From positions 1 through 59,944 of the forward strand of contig PJLO01000005.1 of the NCBI GenBank assembly GCA_003010405.1: 59,944 nucleotides of DNA, written 5' to 3'. The notes beneath the pieces were generated by a model, which was not told where the DNA came from, did not search any database, and saw only the letters and a program-made list of their open reading frames with translations. The stretch's first letter is position 1, and each line of letters opens with the position of its first letter. The position numbers and the translations under genes are program-made. Source of the stretch: Acidobacteriota bacterium. Its GTDB lineage: Bacteria; Acidobacteriota; Terriglobia; Terriglobales; Acidobacteriaceae. Positions 34,173 to 43,768 of the stretch are shown in pieces.

Positions 34173-34856
34173 ATGCCTGACTCCATCCAAACCGTAGTCA
34201 CTCTCTCCGGCGGCATGGACTCTACCGTCTGCGCTGCTCTTGCCGTCCGAAAGAAAGGCGCTGCGCACGTCGCCGCGCTGCATGTTTCCTACGGTCAGCG
34301 CACCGAAGCCCGCGAGCAGCGCGCCTTTACCGAAATCTGCGACCGCCTCGGCATCGCCCGCCGCCTCATGGTGCGCAACCAGGCGCTCAGCCAGATTGGA
34401 GGCTCCGCGCTCACCGACTCTTCGCTCGCCGTGCCCACTGCCGGCCCGGAGATCGGGGCGCATATACCCATCACCTACGTTCCCTTCCGCAACGCGCATT
34501 TTCTCTCGGTTGCGGTCAGTTGGGCTGAGGTCGTCGGAGCCAGCGACATATTCATCGGTGCTGTTGCCCAGGACAGTTCCGGCTACCCCGACTGCCGTCC
34601 CGAGTATTACGAGGCATTCAATCGTCTCATCAAGGCCGGAACCAAAGAGGGGAACATTCACATAGAAACGCCGCTGATCGCGATGAAGAAGGTGGAGATC
34701 GTCAAGCTCGGTCTGGAACTGAACGCTCCCTTCGAGCTAACATGGTCGTGCTACAGCCGGGAAGACCGTGCCTGCGGAACTTGCGAGAGCTGTGCGCTGC
34801 GTTTGCGTGCCTTTGAGGCGGCTGGTACTCCCGATCCTATTCCTTACGTGGCGTAG
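34173..34856 (+). CDS. queC: 7-cyano-7-deazaguanine synthase
   Basis: QueC uses ATP and ammonia to turn 7-carboxy-7-deazaguanine into preQ0. The 227 residues start with the ATP-pyrophosphatase loop TLSGGMDST (about 10-18), keep YVPFRNAHFLSVAVS, and end with the zinc-binding cysteines in WSCYSREDRACGTCESC (about 193-209). It lies 1.5 kb beyond queE on the same strand, separated by two opposite-strand genes, so it needs its own promoter. queF and tgt are not in the window. Confidence 0.96.
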   Translation: MPDSIQTVVTLSGGMDSTVCAALAVRKKGAAHVAALHVSYGQRTEAREQRAFTEICDRLGIARRLMVRNQALSQIGGSALTDSSLAVPTAGPEIGAHIPITYVPFRNAHFLSVAVSWAEVVGASDIFIGAVAQDSSGYPDCRPEYYEAFNRLIKAGTKEGNIHIETPLIAMKKVEIVKLGLELNAPFELTWSCYSREDRACGTCESCALRLRAFEAAGTPDPIPYVA

Positions 34857-34910
34857 TCCGCTTTGTAGCCGGCTCGCCTTTGGGAACGATAGCAACCGCT
34901 GGAGGCGGCA

Positions 34911-35942
34911 ATGACCAAGCGAATCGCATTCTTTATTGTTTTAGCCATGATGATGACTTTTTCGATCAGCGCCATTGCGCAGACCACCAGCATCATAGGC
35001 TCCTGCAAAGACGAAAACGGCAAACCAATCGTCGGCGCCACCGTAGAAGTTAAGAACATTGAGACCGGAAAAGTCTACACTCTCAAAACCAACAGCAAGG
35101 GCGAGTATCTTTCCATGGGAGTGACTCCTGGGCACTACGACCTGACCCTCATCGGCACTAATGGAGCGGTCTTATCCTTCCGCAATAATGTGCCGGTCCA
35201 GCTGAAGGAAGACAACATTTTCAACATGGATATGCGGAGCACCAAAGAGCAGCGCAAGGCGAATGATAAGCCCAGGAGCGGAAGCGAGAAGATCAAGGAG
35301 CTCAACGCACTGCTTAACCAGGCCGCTACTCAAAAGAAGGAAGGCAGATACCACGATGCTGTCGCGACCATGGAGCAGGCCGCAGCCCTGGATCAGACTC
35401 ACGACCTCGTCTACTATTCGTTGGGGGATGCTTATCTCCTGGACAAGAGGTACCCCGAAGCCGAAACCGCCTTTAAGAAGGCGATCGAGCTCGCTCCCAC
35501 CGGCTCGAAATCTGTGGGCGCTTACCACAACGGGCTCGCTCAGGCTCTTTCCAAACAGGGCAAGGCCGAGGTGGCTTTAGCCGAATATGAAAAAGCTGCC
35601 CAACTCGATCCGCCCAACGCCGGAACATATTTTTTCAATGAGGGTGCCGTTCTCACCAACATGGGCAAGGCGGATGAGGCCAATCAGGCGTTTGACAAAG
35701 CCATTGCTGCCGACCCCACCCGTCCCGATCCCTACTTTCAGAAGGGCGTCAATCTGCTCGGTAAGGCGACCCTTGGCAAGGACGGCAAGATGGTTCCCGT
35801 TCCCGGCACTGCCGAAGCTCTGAACAAGTATCTTCAACTCGCGCCGGATGGAAGAAACGCCCAGACCGCCAAGGATCTGCTAACCGCCATGGGGGCTCCG
35901 ATCCAAACCACCTATGGTTCGCCGAAGAAGGGTAAAAAGTAA
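34911..35942 (+). CDS. Secreted protein with carboxypeptidase-regulatory and TPR domains
   Basis: A 343-residue exported protein. The signal peptide is about 1-24 (ends SAIAQ). A CarboxypepD_reg-like beta domain (about 27-105, GSCKDENGKPIVGATVEVKN) is followed by four TPR-like repeats (about 130-290: AVATMEQAAALDQTHD, AETAFKKAIELAP, ALAEYEKAAQLDPP, ANQAFDKAIAADP) and a Lys-rich tail. Such proteins probably act as periplasmic scaffolds; no partner is evident. Confidence 0.82.
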   Translation: MTKRIAFFIVLAMMMTFSISAIAQTTSIIGSCKDENGKPIVGATVEVKNIETGKVYTLKTNSKGEYLSMGVTPGHYDLTLIGTNGAVLSFRNNVPVQLKEDNIFNMDMRSTKEQRKANDKPRSGSEKIKELNALLNQAATQKKEGRYHDAVATMEQAAALDQTHDLVYYSLGDAYLLDKRYPEAETAFKKAIELAPTGSKSVGAYHNGLAQALSKQGKAEVALAEYEKAAQLDPPNAGTYFFNEGAVLTNMGKADEANQAFDKAIAADPTRPDPYFQKGVNLLGKATLGKDGKMVPVPGTAEALNKYLQLAPDGRNAQTAKDLLTAMGAPIQTTYGSPKKGKK

Positions 35943-35973
35943 CCTGCTGCGCGATTATCTGTGCCCATAATGA

Positions 35974-36001
35974 AACGGGGCGGCTTCTCGGCCGCCCCGT
36001 T
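35974..36001 (+). terminator. Hairpin after the TPR gene
   Basis: AACGGGGCGGC (35974-35984) and GCCGCCCCGTT (35991-36001) form a perfect 11-bp stem around a 6-base loop, 31 bases after the stop. It is followed only by TCTAAA, so it is a weak intrinsic terminator. It also lies just beyond the end of the small minus-strand gene. Confidence 0.65.
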
Positions 36002-36022
36002 CTAAACCCTCACGCTCTTGTT

Positions 36023-36253
36023 CTATTGCACCATAGCGATCCGGTCCAGCTCACGACGCATTACTTCCAGCGAGCAACCCGAGCCTTCCACGGTAAATGC
36101 CGCAGCGCGCGCAGCCTCAGGAGAGACCCCATAGCCCCGCCCTGCCAGAAATGCCTGCATCAGCTCCGCGGCGTCTCTGGCATCCAGCCCGCTTTGAAGC
36201 AATTCGCTCCGGAGTTCCGCGACTTCGACAGCCGTAAACTTTTCGTCGGACAT
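36023..36253 (-). CDS. Small helical hypothetical protein
   Basis: A 76-residue acidic, all-helical protein (SDEKFTAVEVAELRSELLQS) with no recognised family. The start at 36253 is set by an excellent AAGGAGG ribosome site seven bases upstream; a longer frame lacks support. Confidence 0.65.
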   Translation of the reverse strand: MSDEKFTAVEVAELRSELLQSGLDARDAAELMQAFLAGRGYGVSPEAARAAAFTVEGSGCSLEVMRRELDRIAMVQ

Positions 36254-36452
36254 TGGGCCACCTCCTTCTAGCACTCTTAACCCATTAGACTCTGGAAGGT
36301 TGCGTTTTGTTGCAGACATATTCTGCACCGCCTAAATTAATCCGTAGTCAAAGATCGAATTTAAGTTCGGAAAACCCTTGATCCTCGCGCTCATTTCAAC
36401 AGGGCATACGCTTTCTATCGGAAGAACTCCCCAAAACTTGATCAAATTATGC

Positions 36453-36620
36453 TTATTCGGTCTCCTGCGCCAGCAGCACCGGGATCTCATCTTGCACACG
36501 GAAACGCTTGTCGCATCCAGTGCATCGCAATTTCGTAAGGTCTGCATTAAATCGCAATCCACCGTGGCAGATTGGGCATACAACGATTTTCACCAGTTTC
36601 GCCGGAACCATATCTGTCAT
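36453..36620 (-). CDS. Trm112-like small zinc protein (UPF0434 family)
   Basis: A 55-residue protein beginning MTDMVPAKLVKIVVCPICHG, with a second pair of cysteines in LRCTGCDKRF and the typical ending RVQDEIPVLL. Two CxxC pairs and this ending match bacterial Trm112/YcaR-like proteins, which in eukaryotes activate methyltransferases; the bacterial role is unsettled. It overlaps a longer spurious frame. Start ATG with AGGG about ten bases upstream. It is divergent from folD. Confidence 0.85.
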   Translation of the reverse strand: MTDMVPAKLVKIVVCPICHGGLRFNADLTKLRCTGCDKRFRVQDEIPVLLAQETE

Positions 36621-36708
36621 TCTATTCGTTCCCTACTCGCATCCATACCCCAATCCCGGTACACTAAGAACAAGGTTCATCATCACTATTTTGTTTCGGG
36701 GGACATCT

Positions 36709-37659
36709 ATGCCCGCAACTGTGCTCGACGGAAATCTTTTCGCATCTCAGATCAAGGCCGAGGTTGCCGCGGAGGTTCAGCAACTCGCTGCTTCCGGTCT
36801 TCGTCCCGGTCTGGCGGCGATTCTGGTCGGACATAATCCTGCCTCCCAGACCTATGTCCGCAGCAAGGTGCGAGCCTGTGAACAACTCGGCATCTACAGC
36901 GAAATGGTTACCCCACCCGAGACTTCGACAACAGCCGAAATCGTTGCTTTGATCGAGCAACTCAATGCTCGCGATGAAATTGACGGCATTCTTGTCCAGC
37001 TCCCTCTGCCCGCGCACATCGATGCCAAGCGTGTCCTCCTCGCTGTTTCACCTCAAAAAGATGTCGATGGCTTTCACCCCGCCAACGTCGGCAACCTGTG
37101 CACCCAGCGTCCGGGTCTCGTCCCCTGTACCCCCGCCGGATGCATGGAAATTCTTCGCCGCGCCAATATCGCCATTGAAGGCCAGGAAGCGGTCGTCGTC
37201 GGACGCAGTGATATTGTGGGTAAACCAATGGCCATGCTGCTGACCAACGCCAACGCTACCGTCACCATCTGCCACTCCAAGACCAAGGATCTTCCCTCCG
37301 TCTGTCGCCGCGGAGACATTCTTGTAGCCGCCATCGGTCGCCCAGGTTTCATCACTACCGAATTCATCAAGCCCGGTGCCACGATTCTCGATGTTGGAAT
37401 CAACTACATCACCAACTCTGTCCTGTTCGAACGTTATTTCAAGGGTGATGAGAAACGCGAAAAGCAGTTTGCCGAAAAGAAATACACCATTATCGGAGAC
37501 TGCGACCCCCGCGTCGCGCGCATAGCTGGAGCCTGCACGCCGGTTCCGGGCGGCGTCGGTAAGCTGACCATCGCCATGCTCATGAGCAACACCGTGAAAG
37601 CCGCCAAACTGCGTCGCGGAGCCAAACAGCCCCAGACCGAACCCGCCGTTCAGGGCTGA
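36709..37659 (+). CDS. folD: Bifunctional methylene-THF dehydrogenase / methenyl-THF cyclohydrolase
   Basis: FolD interconverts 5,10-methylene-, methenyl- and 10-formyl-tetrahydrofolate with NADP. The 316 residues carry YVRSKVRACEQLGI with the catalytic Lys, the signature VQLPLPAHID, PCTPAGCMEIL and the dinucleotide motif VVGRSDIVGKP, ending with PVPGGVG. It is slightly longer than usual because of a Lys/Arg-rich insertion (RYFKGDEKREKQFAEKK) and a basic tail. The ATG follows GGGGGA by five bases. Confidence 0.97.
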   Translation: MPATVLDGNLFASQIKAEVAAEVQQLAASGLRPGLAAILVGHNPASQTYVRSKVRACEQLGIYSEMVTPPETSTTAEIVALIEQLNARDEIDGILVQLPLPAHIDAKRVLLAVSPQKDVDGFHPANVGNLCTQRPGLVPCTPAGCMEILRRANIAIEGQEAVVVGRSDIVGKPMAMLLTNANATVTICHSKTKDLPSVCRRGDILVAAIGRPGFITTEFIKPGATILDVGINYITNSVLFERYFKGDEKREKQFAEKKYTIIGDCDPRVARIAGACTPVPGGVGKLTIAMLMSNTVKAAKLRRGAKQPQTEPAVQG

Positions 37660-37853
37660 TAGCAGGATCGGGCGAGCCTCTCGCCCTTGTTTTCGTATTG
37701 AACTCAGGGATTCCGCCCCTGTGAGGCCTCGTGTCTCAAATTCTCTTATTTCCTGCGAGTGGCTGCCTACTCATGTCGAGAATGCCGCAAGAGCAACAAA
37801 CCACGTCCGCTGTCTAACCTTCCCTCAACTCGCACGGTTATAATCTATGGTTA

Positions 37854-39017
37854 ATGAACCGGACGCGGCTTATGAAATCTCTACGACCTTTTGCCATCGG
37901 AATCCTGCTCGCAGGGGCGTTCTTTTTTTACACCAGCCATCGTTTTGGGCAGGCTCCTTCCTGGTTAACCCGCCAGCCCGCGCACATTATTGAGGCCCAG
38001 GCAGCGCCGCCGCTCGATGCCGAGGAACAGAACAACGTTGACGTTTACAAGCGCGTTGCTCCTTCGGTCGTGAACATCACGTCCACCTCTGTTTCCTACG
38101 ATTTCTTCTTCGGTCCGCAAGCTCAGCAGGGTGCCGGTTCCGGTTTCATCATCGACAAGGAAGGCCACATCCTCACCAACTACCACGTCATTGAAGGCGC
38201 GCGTAAGTTGGAAGTCATTCTCGCCGACAAGAAGCACTATCCTGCCACCGTCATCGGAGCCGATAAATCGCACGACCTGGCTGTGATTCAGATCAAAGCG
38301 CCCAACCTCCAACCTGTAACTTTGGGCACTAGCTCCGGTCTCCAGGTCGGTCAGAAGGTGCTGGCCATCGGCAATCCCTTCGGAATTTTTAACGGAACCA
38401 TGACTCGCGGCATCGTTAGCTCCATTCGCCAGGTGCAGGAACCCGATGGCACCTACATCGATGAAGCCATCCAGACTGATGCCGCCATTAACCCTGGTAA
38501 CTCCGGCGGCCCTTTGCTCAACTCGCACGGCGAGGTTATCGGTATCAACACCATGATCGCCTCAGCCACGGGCGGCAACTCGGGCGTAGGATTTGCCATT
38601 CCGATCAACTCCGCCAAAGCAGTCCTTGGTGACCTGGTGCAGTTTGGCAGAGTCCGCCGTCCGACTCTGGGCATTCGTCCCCTCCCAGTGCCCATGAATC
38701 GCGAACTGGCCGAGCAATTGGATCTGCCTGTTGATTACGGTGTGCTCGTCATGCAGGTAGTTCCCGGTTCTGCCGCAGCGCGCGCGGGTATTCAGGGTGG
38801 CAATCAGCGCGTTTATTACGGTAATTACGAGATCGTCATTGGCGGCGACCTCATCGTGGAAATCGATGGTCAACAGATCAAAGACGTACAGGACCTCGCT
38901 CACATAATGAACAACCATCGTTCCGGCGATTCGGTCACGATTGTTTTCTATCACGGCAAAAAACGCCAGTCCGCCCGGGTTCAACTCGACGAAGCCAAGG
39001 GTGGCAACCGGACCTAG
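37854..39017 (+). CDS. HtrA/DegP-type membrane-anchored serine protease
   Basis: Periplasmic S1C protease for damaged envelope proteins. In 387 residues: signal anchor (about 10-27), trypsin-like domain with the complete triad His111 (LTNYHVIEG), Asp141 (SHDLAVI) and Ser217 (NPGNSGGP), then one PDZ domain (about 285-375, with GDLIVEIDGQ). A perfect TATAAT at 37839-37844 would place the transcript start almost at this ATG, so the ATG at 37872 (MKSLRPF) is a good alternative start. DegS and DegQ types cannot be told apart. Confidence 0.93.
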   Translation: MNRTRLMKSLRPFAIGILLAGAFFFYTSHRFGQAPSWLTRQPAHIIEAQAAPPLDAEEQNNVDVYKRVAPSVVNITSTSVSYDFFFGPQAQQGAGSGFIIDKEGHILTNYHVIEGARKLEVILADKKHYPATVIGADKSHDLAVIQIKAPNLQPVTLGTSSGLQVGQKVLAIGNPFGIFNGTMTRGIVSSIRQVQEPDGTYIDEAIQTDAAINPGNSGGPLLNSHGEVIGINTMIASATGGNSGVGFAIPINSAKAVLGDLVQFGRVRRPTLGIRPLPVPMNRELAEQLDLPVDYGVLVMQVVPGSAAARAGIQGGNQRVYYGNYEIVIGGDLIVEIDGQQIKDVQDLAHIMNNHRSGDSVTIVFYHGKKRQSARVQLDEAKGGNRT

Positions 39018-39050
39018 CCCAGTCGAACTTAAAAAAGACAAGGTAAGCGC

Positions 39051-39887
39051 ATGCTGAAAGCTATATCGACACATATACATATACGAGAGCGGCTTCATCC
39101 GGGGATTCTGGAAAGACTGGCGGAAGGCGGGATCGAGGGAATCGAAGTCTTTGCCATGCGGGGACATTTCGATTACCACAACCCACAGCACGTTCGCGAG
39201 ATCGCGTCCTGGTTCCGTTCGCGAGACGGTGTTGCTTTTCAGTCGATGCATGCGCCGATGTCCGCCTCCGGCGAATGGGGCAATTTCGATACCCCTCCGC
39301 TCAACATTGCGGGAAAAGAGCGCAAGGAACGCGTCGCGGCTATGGACGAAATCAAGCGCGCGATTGAAGTCGCCGAGTCAATCCCCTTTCGTTTTCTTGT
39401 TCTGCATGTCGGAACTCCGAAAGATACATTCGACGAGCACAAGTTTGAATCGGCGCTGACCTCCATCGAACATCTTCATGCCTTCGCCAAGCCACTTGGC
39501 GTGCGCTTGCTGTTGGAGAACATTCCAAACGAACTCACCACCCCCGAAAGATTGGTGCAACTGATCCACACTCTGCAATACGATGACATCGGGGTTTGCC
39601 TCGATCTTGGTCACGCGCATCTCGCAGAGGGAGTGGATGCAGCAATTGCAAGCCTTAGACCACTGGTGCGTTCGGTGCACGTGCATGACAATCACGGCGG
39701 GAAAGACGAGCATCTTTGGCCCGGCGAAGGCACCATTGATTGGACCCGCACCATGGAGTTGTTGCGGACGGCTCCGCAGATTCCGGCGCTTGTGCTGGAA
39801 ATTAAAGGTAACCCGGACGGCGATCCTGGTTTCGGAAAGACTGTTCCCCCCAAAATGCTATCGGCCTGGAAGTTGCTGGAGACCTAA
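39051..39887 (+). CDS. Sugar phosphate isomerase/epimerase-like TIM barrel protein
   Basis: A 278-residue protein of the AP endonuclease 2-like xylose isomerase fold. Metal-binding residues are visible at strand ends: H in LVLHVGT, E in LLLENIPNE, D-x-x-H in CLDLGHAH, H in SVHVHDNHG and the late E in LVLEIKG. It starts 33 bases after the protease stop. The reaction cannot be assigned from sequence. Confidence 0.85.
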   Translation: MLKAISTHIHIRERLHPGILERLAEGGIEGIEVFAMRGHFDYHNPQHVREIASWFRSRDGVAFQSMHAPMSASGEWGNFDTPPLNIAGKERKERVAAMDEIKRAIEVAESIPFRFLVLHVGTPKDTFDEHKFESALTSIEHLHAFAKPLGVRLLLENIPNELTTPERLVQLIHTLQYDDIGVCLDLGHAHLAEGVDAAIASLRPLVRSVHVHDNHGGKDEHLWPGEGTIDWTRTMELLRTAPQIPALVLEIKGNPDGDPGFGKTVPPKMLSAWKLLET

Positions 39888-40065
39888 ACATCAATCAGCA
39901 GAAATTCCGTCGCCTTGGGGCAGAGAGATATTTCGCAGATTGCAAGCTTGCTGAAGAGTGAAGTGTTGCCCTCCGGTTGCCAAAAAGCAGCGGGTGATCT
40001 AAGTTACACGAGCGGCTGTTTCGAAGGCATATCGAGCCGCTTCGGATCATCTTTAGGACGGGAAC

Positions 40066-40716
40066 ATGGCGGAAACCGGGCTCAAAAGTTCTCAAACTTG
40101 GACGAGCACGCAGGCTTACGTCACGGCGGTTCTCTGCCTGCTGCTGGGAGTTGCCGTCGGATACCTGCTTCGTGGCTCGACGGGAGCCAGCATCGCTCGC
40201 GTGCAGCCTGCGGCAACGGGACAGCAGATGCCTTCCCCAGAGCAACTGAAAGCAATGGCGGACAAGCAGGCCGCACCCTTTATCGCGCAGCTTAAAACAA
40301 AGCCGAATGACCTGGCTCTGAATTCGCAGATTGGCGACATTTACTACGACGCGCAGGTCTTTCCTGTAGCAATCGAGTACTACCAGAAAGCTCTGGCAAT
40401 CGATCCCCGAAACTCGGCAGCACGCACGGACATGGCGACAGCTATGTTCTATAACAACGGCGATATCGACCAAGCAATTGCCGAGCTTGATCGCGCCCTC
40501 AAAGACGATCCCCGAAACAGCAACGCACTTTTCAGTCGCGGAATTGTGAAATGGCAGGGAAAGATGGACATCAGCGGCGCTGTCGCAGATTGGGAGTTGC
40601 TTCTTAAGCAGAATCCGAATTCTGAGCAAGCCGACAAGATCCGCATGTACATAACTCAGGCTAAAAAACACGCCAACATCAAACCCGGCCAGAAGACCAG
40701 CAAGCCGGCGATGTAA
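40066..40716 (+). CDS. Membrane-anchored TPR protein, probably for cytochrome c maturation
   Basis: A 216-residue protein with one N-terminal membrane helix (YVTAVLCLLLGVAVGYLL, about 18-35) and three or four TPR units (about 85-200: AIEYYQKALAIDPRN, AIAELDRALKDDPRN), like the C-terminal (CcmI/NrfG-like) part of system I assembly factors. The next two genes are system II assembly genes, so a role in holding apocytochromes is plausible, though inferred from context. Confidence 0.75.
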   Translation: MAETGLKSSQTWTSTQAYVTAVLCLLLGVAVGYLLRGSTGASIARVQPAATGQQMPSPEQLKAMADKQAAPFIAQLKTKPNDLALNSQIGDIYYDAQVFPVAIEYYQKALAIDPRNSAARTDMATAMFYNNGDIDQAIAELDRALKDDPRNSNALFSRGIVKWQGKMDISGAVADWELLLKQNPNSEQADKIRMYITQAKKHANIKPGQKTSKPAM

Positions 40717-40854
40717 CGTCGCTCCAAAAATAAACCTTTGTGAAGACAGTCCCGCGCAGGGCTCATGTATTTAGAAAAATAAGTAACTCGGTTCTCTCGC
40801 AGTGGCTCGCCGGTTGCGCTTATGTCCGTAGCTTTCGGAAAGCAGGAGATGTGC

Positions 40855-42315
40855 ATGGGTTTGGAGGCTAGCTGGAACAAGCTGTATCGAACGCTCACCT
40901 CAGTGCGAACGGGTATTTTCTTCATTATCGTTGTCGGCATTTTCTCTGCGCTTGGTACCGTCATCCTGCAACGTCCCACGTCGGAACCGGAAGCTATGCA
41001 GCGCGCATACTCGCCGGAAACCTTGCTCTGGCTGGACCGCCTCGGTCTCACCGATATTTTCCACGCATGGTGGTTTGTGGCGGTGGTGTCGATGTTCTGC
41101 ATCTGCCTGGTCTTCGTAACCATGGACCGGTGGCCGAATACCCGGAAGATTTACGCAACCCCCGTTCGCTTTGCAGGGCCTTCCTTTCGAGCATGCCTGC
41201 CCCAGTCGGTGCAGATTGCCGTAGCGGACGAGGCGGGCGCGTATTCGACTGCCGAGCGTGTTTTGAGCAGCTTCGGCTTTAAACCGGAACGAGTGACCGA
41301 AGAGGGTGCAACTGGTCTGTATGCGGAGAAGCAGCGCTTTTCTGTTCTTGCCGTTTACCTGGTTCACTTGAGTCTGCTGTTTATCTTTGCTGGGTACTAT
41401 ATTGTCGATGGCATCGTGGGTTATCGCGGCAATGTCATGGTCCCGGAGGGACAGGCGCGTGGTCAAATCACGCTGCGTGATAACCGGGGCGGCGAAAGCA
41501 AAAAAACTCTTCCATTCCTGATTCGTTGCGATGGCGCGGGAGAAGAAACCTATGCCGATGGCAGACCCAAGAAGTGGTGGTCGAAGCTGGCGCTTATCGA
41601 GAACGGCAAAGAAGTCGCGTCCAAAACGATTGCCGTGAATGATCCTTTCGTGTACAAGGGAATCCGAATTTATCAGGCCAGCATGGGGCAGACCGGTACT
41701 CCGAAAACACTCACCTTTACGGCGACGCCGAAAAATGGTGGAGCCCCGGAGATCATCCGGATTCCTCTGAATGGCCAGGCGACGCTGGCGGACGGAGAGA
41801 GCCTGAGCGTTTTGCGTTGGGTTCCCGATTTTTATATTCAGGACAACGAGGTCTACAACAAGTCGAACTTCCCTGACAACCCGGCCGTAGAGCTTGGCCT
41901 GACAAATGCGAGAGGCGAAACTAAAAAGCTCTGGATCTTCTATTTGCAAGGGAACACCACCAGGGGACAGGACGCGCCATACGAGTTCGCCATCAGGGGC
42001 GCGCAAATGACGCAATTTACGGGCCTCCAGATCTCGCACCACCCCGGTCAGTATGGCGTCTGGGTTGGAGTCGTGCTCATGGCGTTCGGCTTGCCGATCG
42101 CTTTCTACGCGCAGCACCAGCGCATCTGGACCACTATTGTGGGAGATGACCGGGGCGGAAAGTTTCTGTGGATGGGCGGCATAGCAAACAAAAATCGCGA
42201 CCGCTTCCAGAACAAGTTTGAGCAGATTAAAACAGCATTGCAAAAGGAACTGGGCGCGAATGCCGCAGACGGAAACGCCCGGAAGCGTGAGGAGAAGACA
42301 CTGACCAAGGCGTAG
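40855..42315 (+). CDS. resB: Cytochrome c biogenesis protein ResB
   Basis: System II cytochrome c assembly, where ResB works with CcsA/ResC in heme export and attachment. The 486 residues contain an N-terminal membrane helix (TGIFFIIVVGIFSALGTVIL), a second and third helix (FVAVVSMFCICLVFV near 85, LVHLSLLFIFAGYY near 180), a large periplasmic domain (KGIRIYQASMGQ) and a final helix near 410. The start at ATG 40855 (GLEASWNKLY) is chosen because AGGAG lies seven bases upstream; another ATG lies at 40822. Confidence 0.92.
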   Translation: MGLEASWNKLYRTLTSVRTGIFFIIVVGIFSALGTVILQRPTSEPEAMQRAYSPETLLWLDRLGLTDIFHAWWFVAVVSMFCICLVFVTMDRWPNTRKIYATPVRFAGPSFRACLPQSVQIAVADEAGAYSTAERVLSSFGFKPERVTEEGATGLYAEKQRFSVLAVYLVHLSLLFIFAGYYIVDGIVGYRGNVMVPEGQARGQITLRDNRGGESKKTLPFLIRCDGAGEETYADGRPKKWWSKLALIENGKEVASKTIAVNDPFVYKGIRIYQASMGQTGTPKTLTFTATPKNGGAPEIIRIPLNGQATLADGESLSVLRWVPDFYIQDNEVYNKSNFPDNPAVELGLTNARGETKKLWIFYLQGNTTRGQDAPYEFAIRGAQMTQFTGLQISHHPGQYGVWVGVVLMAFGLPIAFYAQHQRIWTTIVGDDRGGKFLWMGGIANKNRDRFQNKFEQIKTALQKELGANAADGNARKREEKTLTKA

Positions 42316-42345
42316 GATTCACGTTCAAGGCAGGAGCATCGAGTT

Positions 42346-43758
42346 ATGTCTGAAGCACAAGTAGAACGGCAGCGGGCCGCCAGCGGAGCCACACTGCTCG
42401 TTCTGGTGGGACTGGGAATTGCCTTTGCACTGCTGGTTGCGTTTCTGGCTGCGGCTAAAACGCATTCCGGGCCGATATTCGGCGAGGCCAATATGCTGTA
42501 CACGGCGCTCGTGCTGTACGTCGGCGCGTCCACGCTTTACGTCGGATACGGTGTCACGGGAATCGAGCGGCAGGTCAACTCTGCCTCTCTGTTAACGGCA
42601 ATTGGATTTGTGGCGAATACGGCTGCCGTGGCGCATCGCTGGTCTATTGCAGGCCGTCCGCCGTTTTCCAACATGTACGAGATGCTGCTGAGCTTTGTCT
42701 GGACCCTGGCTCTGATGACGCTGATCGCCGAGAGGCAATACAAGGTAAAAATCATCGGATCGATCACCATGCCGATCACCGTAATTTCGGTAATCCTGAT
42801 GCAGCTCTTGCCGAGTGACGTGCGGCCACTGGTTCCGGCGCTGCAATCCACATGGCTGCAGGTGCATGTGACGCTCGCAATGCTCTCCTACGCGGCCTGC
42901 GCGCTCAGCTTTGCGCTGGCGATCATGTTCCTGATCAAGGACAACATGAAGACCGAATCCTTCCAGGCATTAACCTCGGCAGGAATGGTCGCAGTGTACG
43001 CTGCCGTGCTGTTGACCCGCTTCCGCGCGGGCGCACTGGCGGTGACTGCCTATGACTTGGAAGGGAAGTCGGAGGTTATGATTTCGCGCGGGCGCCCGCT
43101 GTTCATTCAGATTCCGGATCTCGGCTGGTTGTATCTGCTGGTTCTCCTCTCGGCGCTGGCGCCTCTGGTGCTATACATCGCGGGACAAGTGAAGAAGAAT
43201 CAATTGCTCTTCGATTATGCAAGTAAGGGAATGTTTGTCACCCTGATGCTGCAGGCCGCGGGACTGGCAATCTTCATGGCGCGTGTCAGGACTGGCCACT
43301 ACGGTTCCGCTGAGGCCAACGGCCTGTATACGAGCGCTCTTACCGCGAATCCCTTTCTGCTGGCAGCTATGGTGGGAGGCATCATCATCGGCCTGCTCTA
43401 TATGTTGCTGCTATGGAGGCGTGAAGAGCTGAATAGAATGATGCCGTCTGCCGCGGATCTCGACCGTATTACTTACAAGATCATCTGCTTTGCGTTTCCG
43501 CTATTGACCCTGATGATCGCCTCGGGAGCCTATTGGGCGAATCAGTCATGGGGAACTTACTGGAGCTGGGACCCGAAGGAAACCTGGGCTGCCATCACCT
43601 GGCTGGTGTACGCCGGCTATCTGCACATGCGCATCACTCGCGGCTGGCGCGGACGTCGTGCGGCTTGGTTCGCCATTCTAGGTTTTTGTGTGGTGATCTT
43701 CACCTTCTTCGGCGTCACCTATCTGCTGCCGGGTTTGCACGCTTACGCCGCCGGTTGA
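42346..43758 (+). CDS. ccsA: Cytochrome c biogenesis protein CcsA/ResC
   Basis: Heme-handling partner of ResB. The 470-residue, many-helix protein bears the tryptophan-rich WWD heme motif WGTYWSWDPKETWAAITWL near its C-terminus (about 405-423) and conserved histidines on either side (LQVHVTLAML; GYLHMRI). An N-terminal extension of about 100 residues adds two more helices. It follows resB by 30 bases on the same strand. Confidence 0.93.
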   Translation: MSEAQVERQRAASGATLLVLVGLGIAFALLVAFLAAAKTHSGPIFGEANMLYTALVLYVGASTLYVGYGVTGIERQVNSASLLTAIGFVANTAAVAHRWSIAGRPPFSNMYEMLLSFVWTLALMTLIAERQYKVKIIGSITMPITVISVILMQLLPSDVRPLVPALQSTWLQVHVTLAMLSYAACALSFALAIMFLIKDNMKTESFQALTSAGMVAVYAAVLLTRFRAGALAVTAYDLEGKSEVMISRGRPLFIQIPDLGWLYLLVLLSALAPLVLYIAGQVKKNQLLFDYASKGMFVTLMLQAAGLAIFMARVRTGHYGSAEANGLYTSALTANPFLLAAMVGGIIIGLLYMLLLWRREELNRMMPSAADLDRITYKIICFAFPLLTLMIASGAYWANQSWGTYWSWDPKETWAAITWLVYAGYLHMRITRGWRGRRAAWFAILGFCVVIFTFFGVTYLLPGLHAYAAG

Positions 43759-43768
43759 TAGACCGCCT

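Noticed and set aside
40900..42243. 447-codon open frame on the minus strand opposite resB
   Set aside because: It is fully antisense to a clear ResB gene, its translation is Arg/His/Gln-rich without domains, and such long shadows are common in this GC-rich codon usage.
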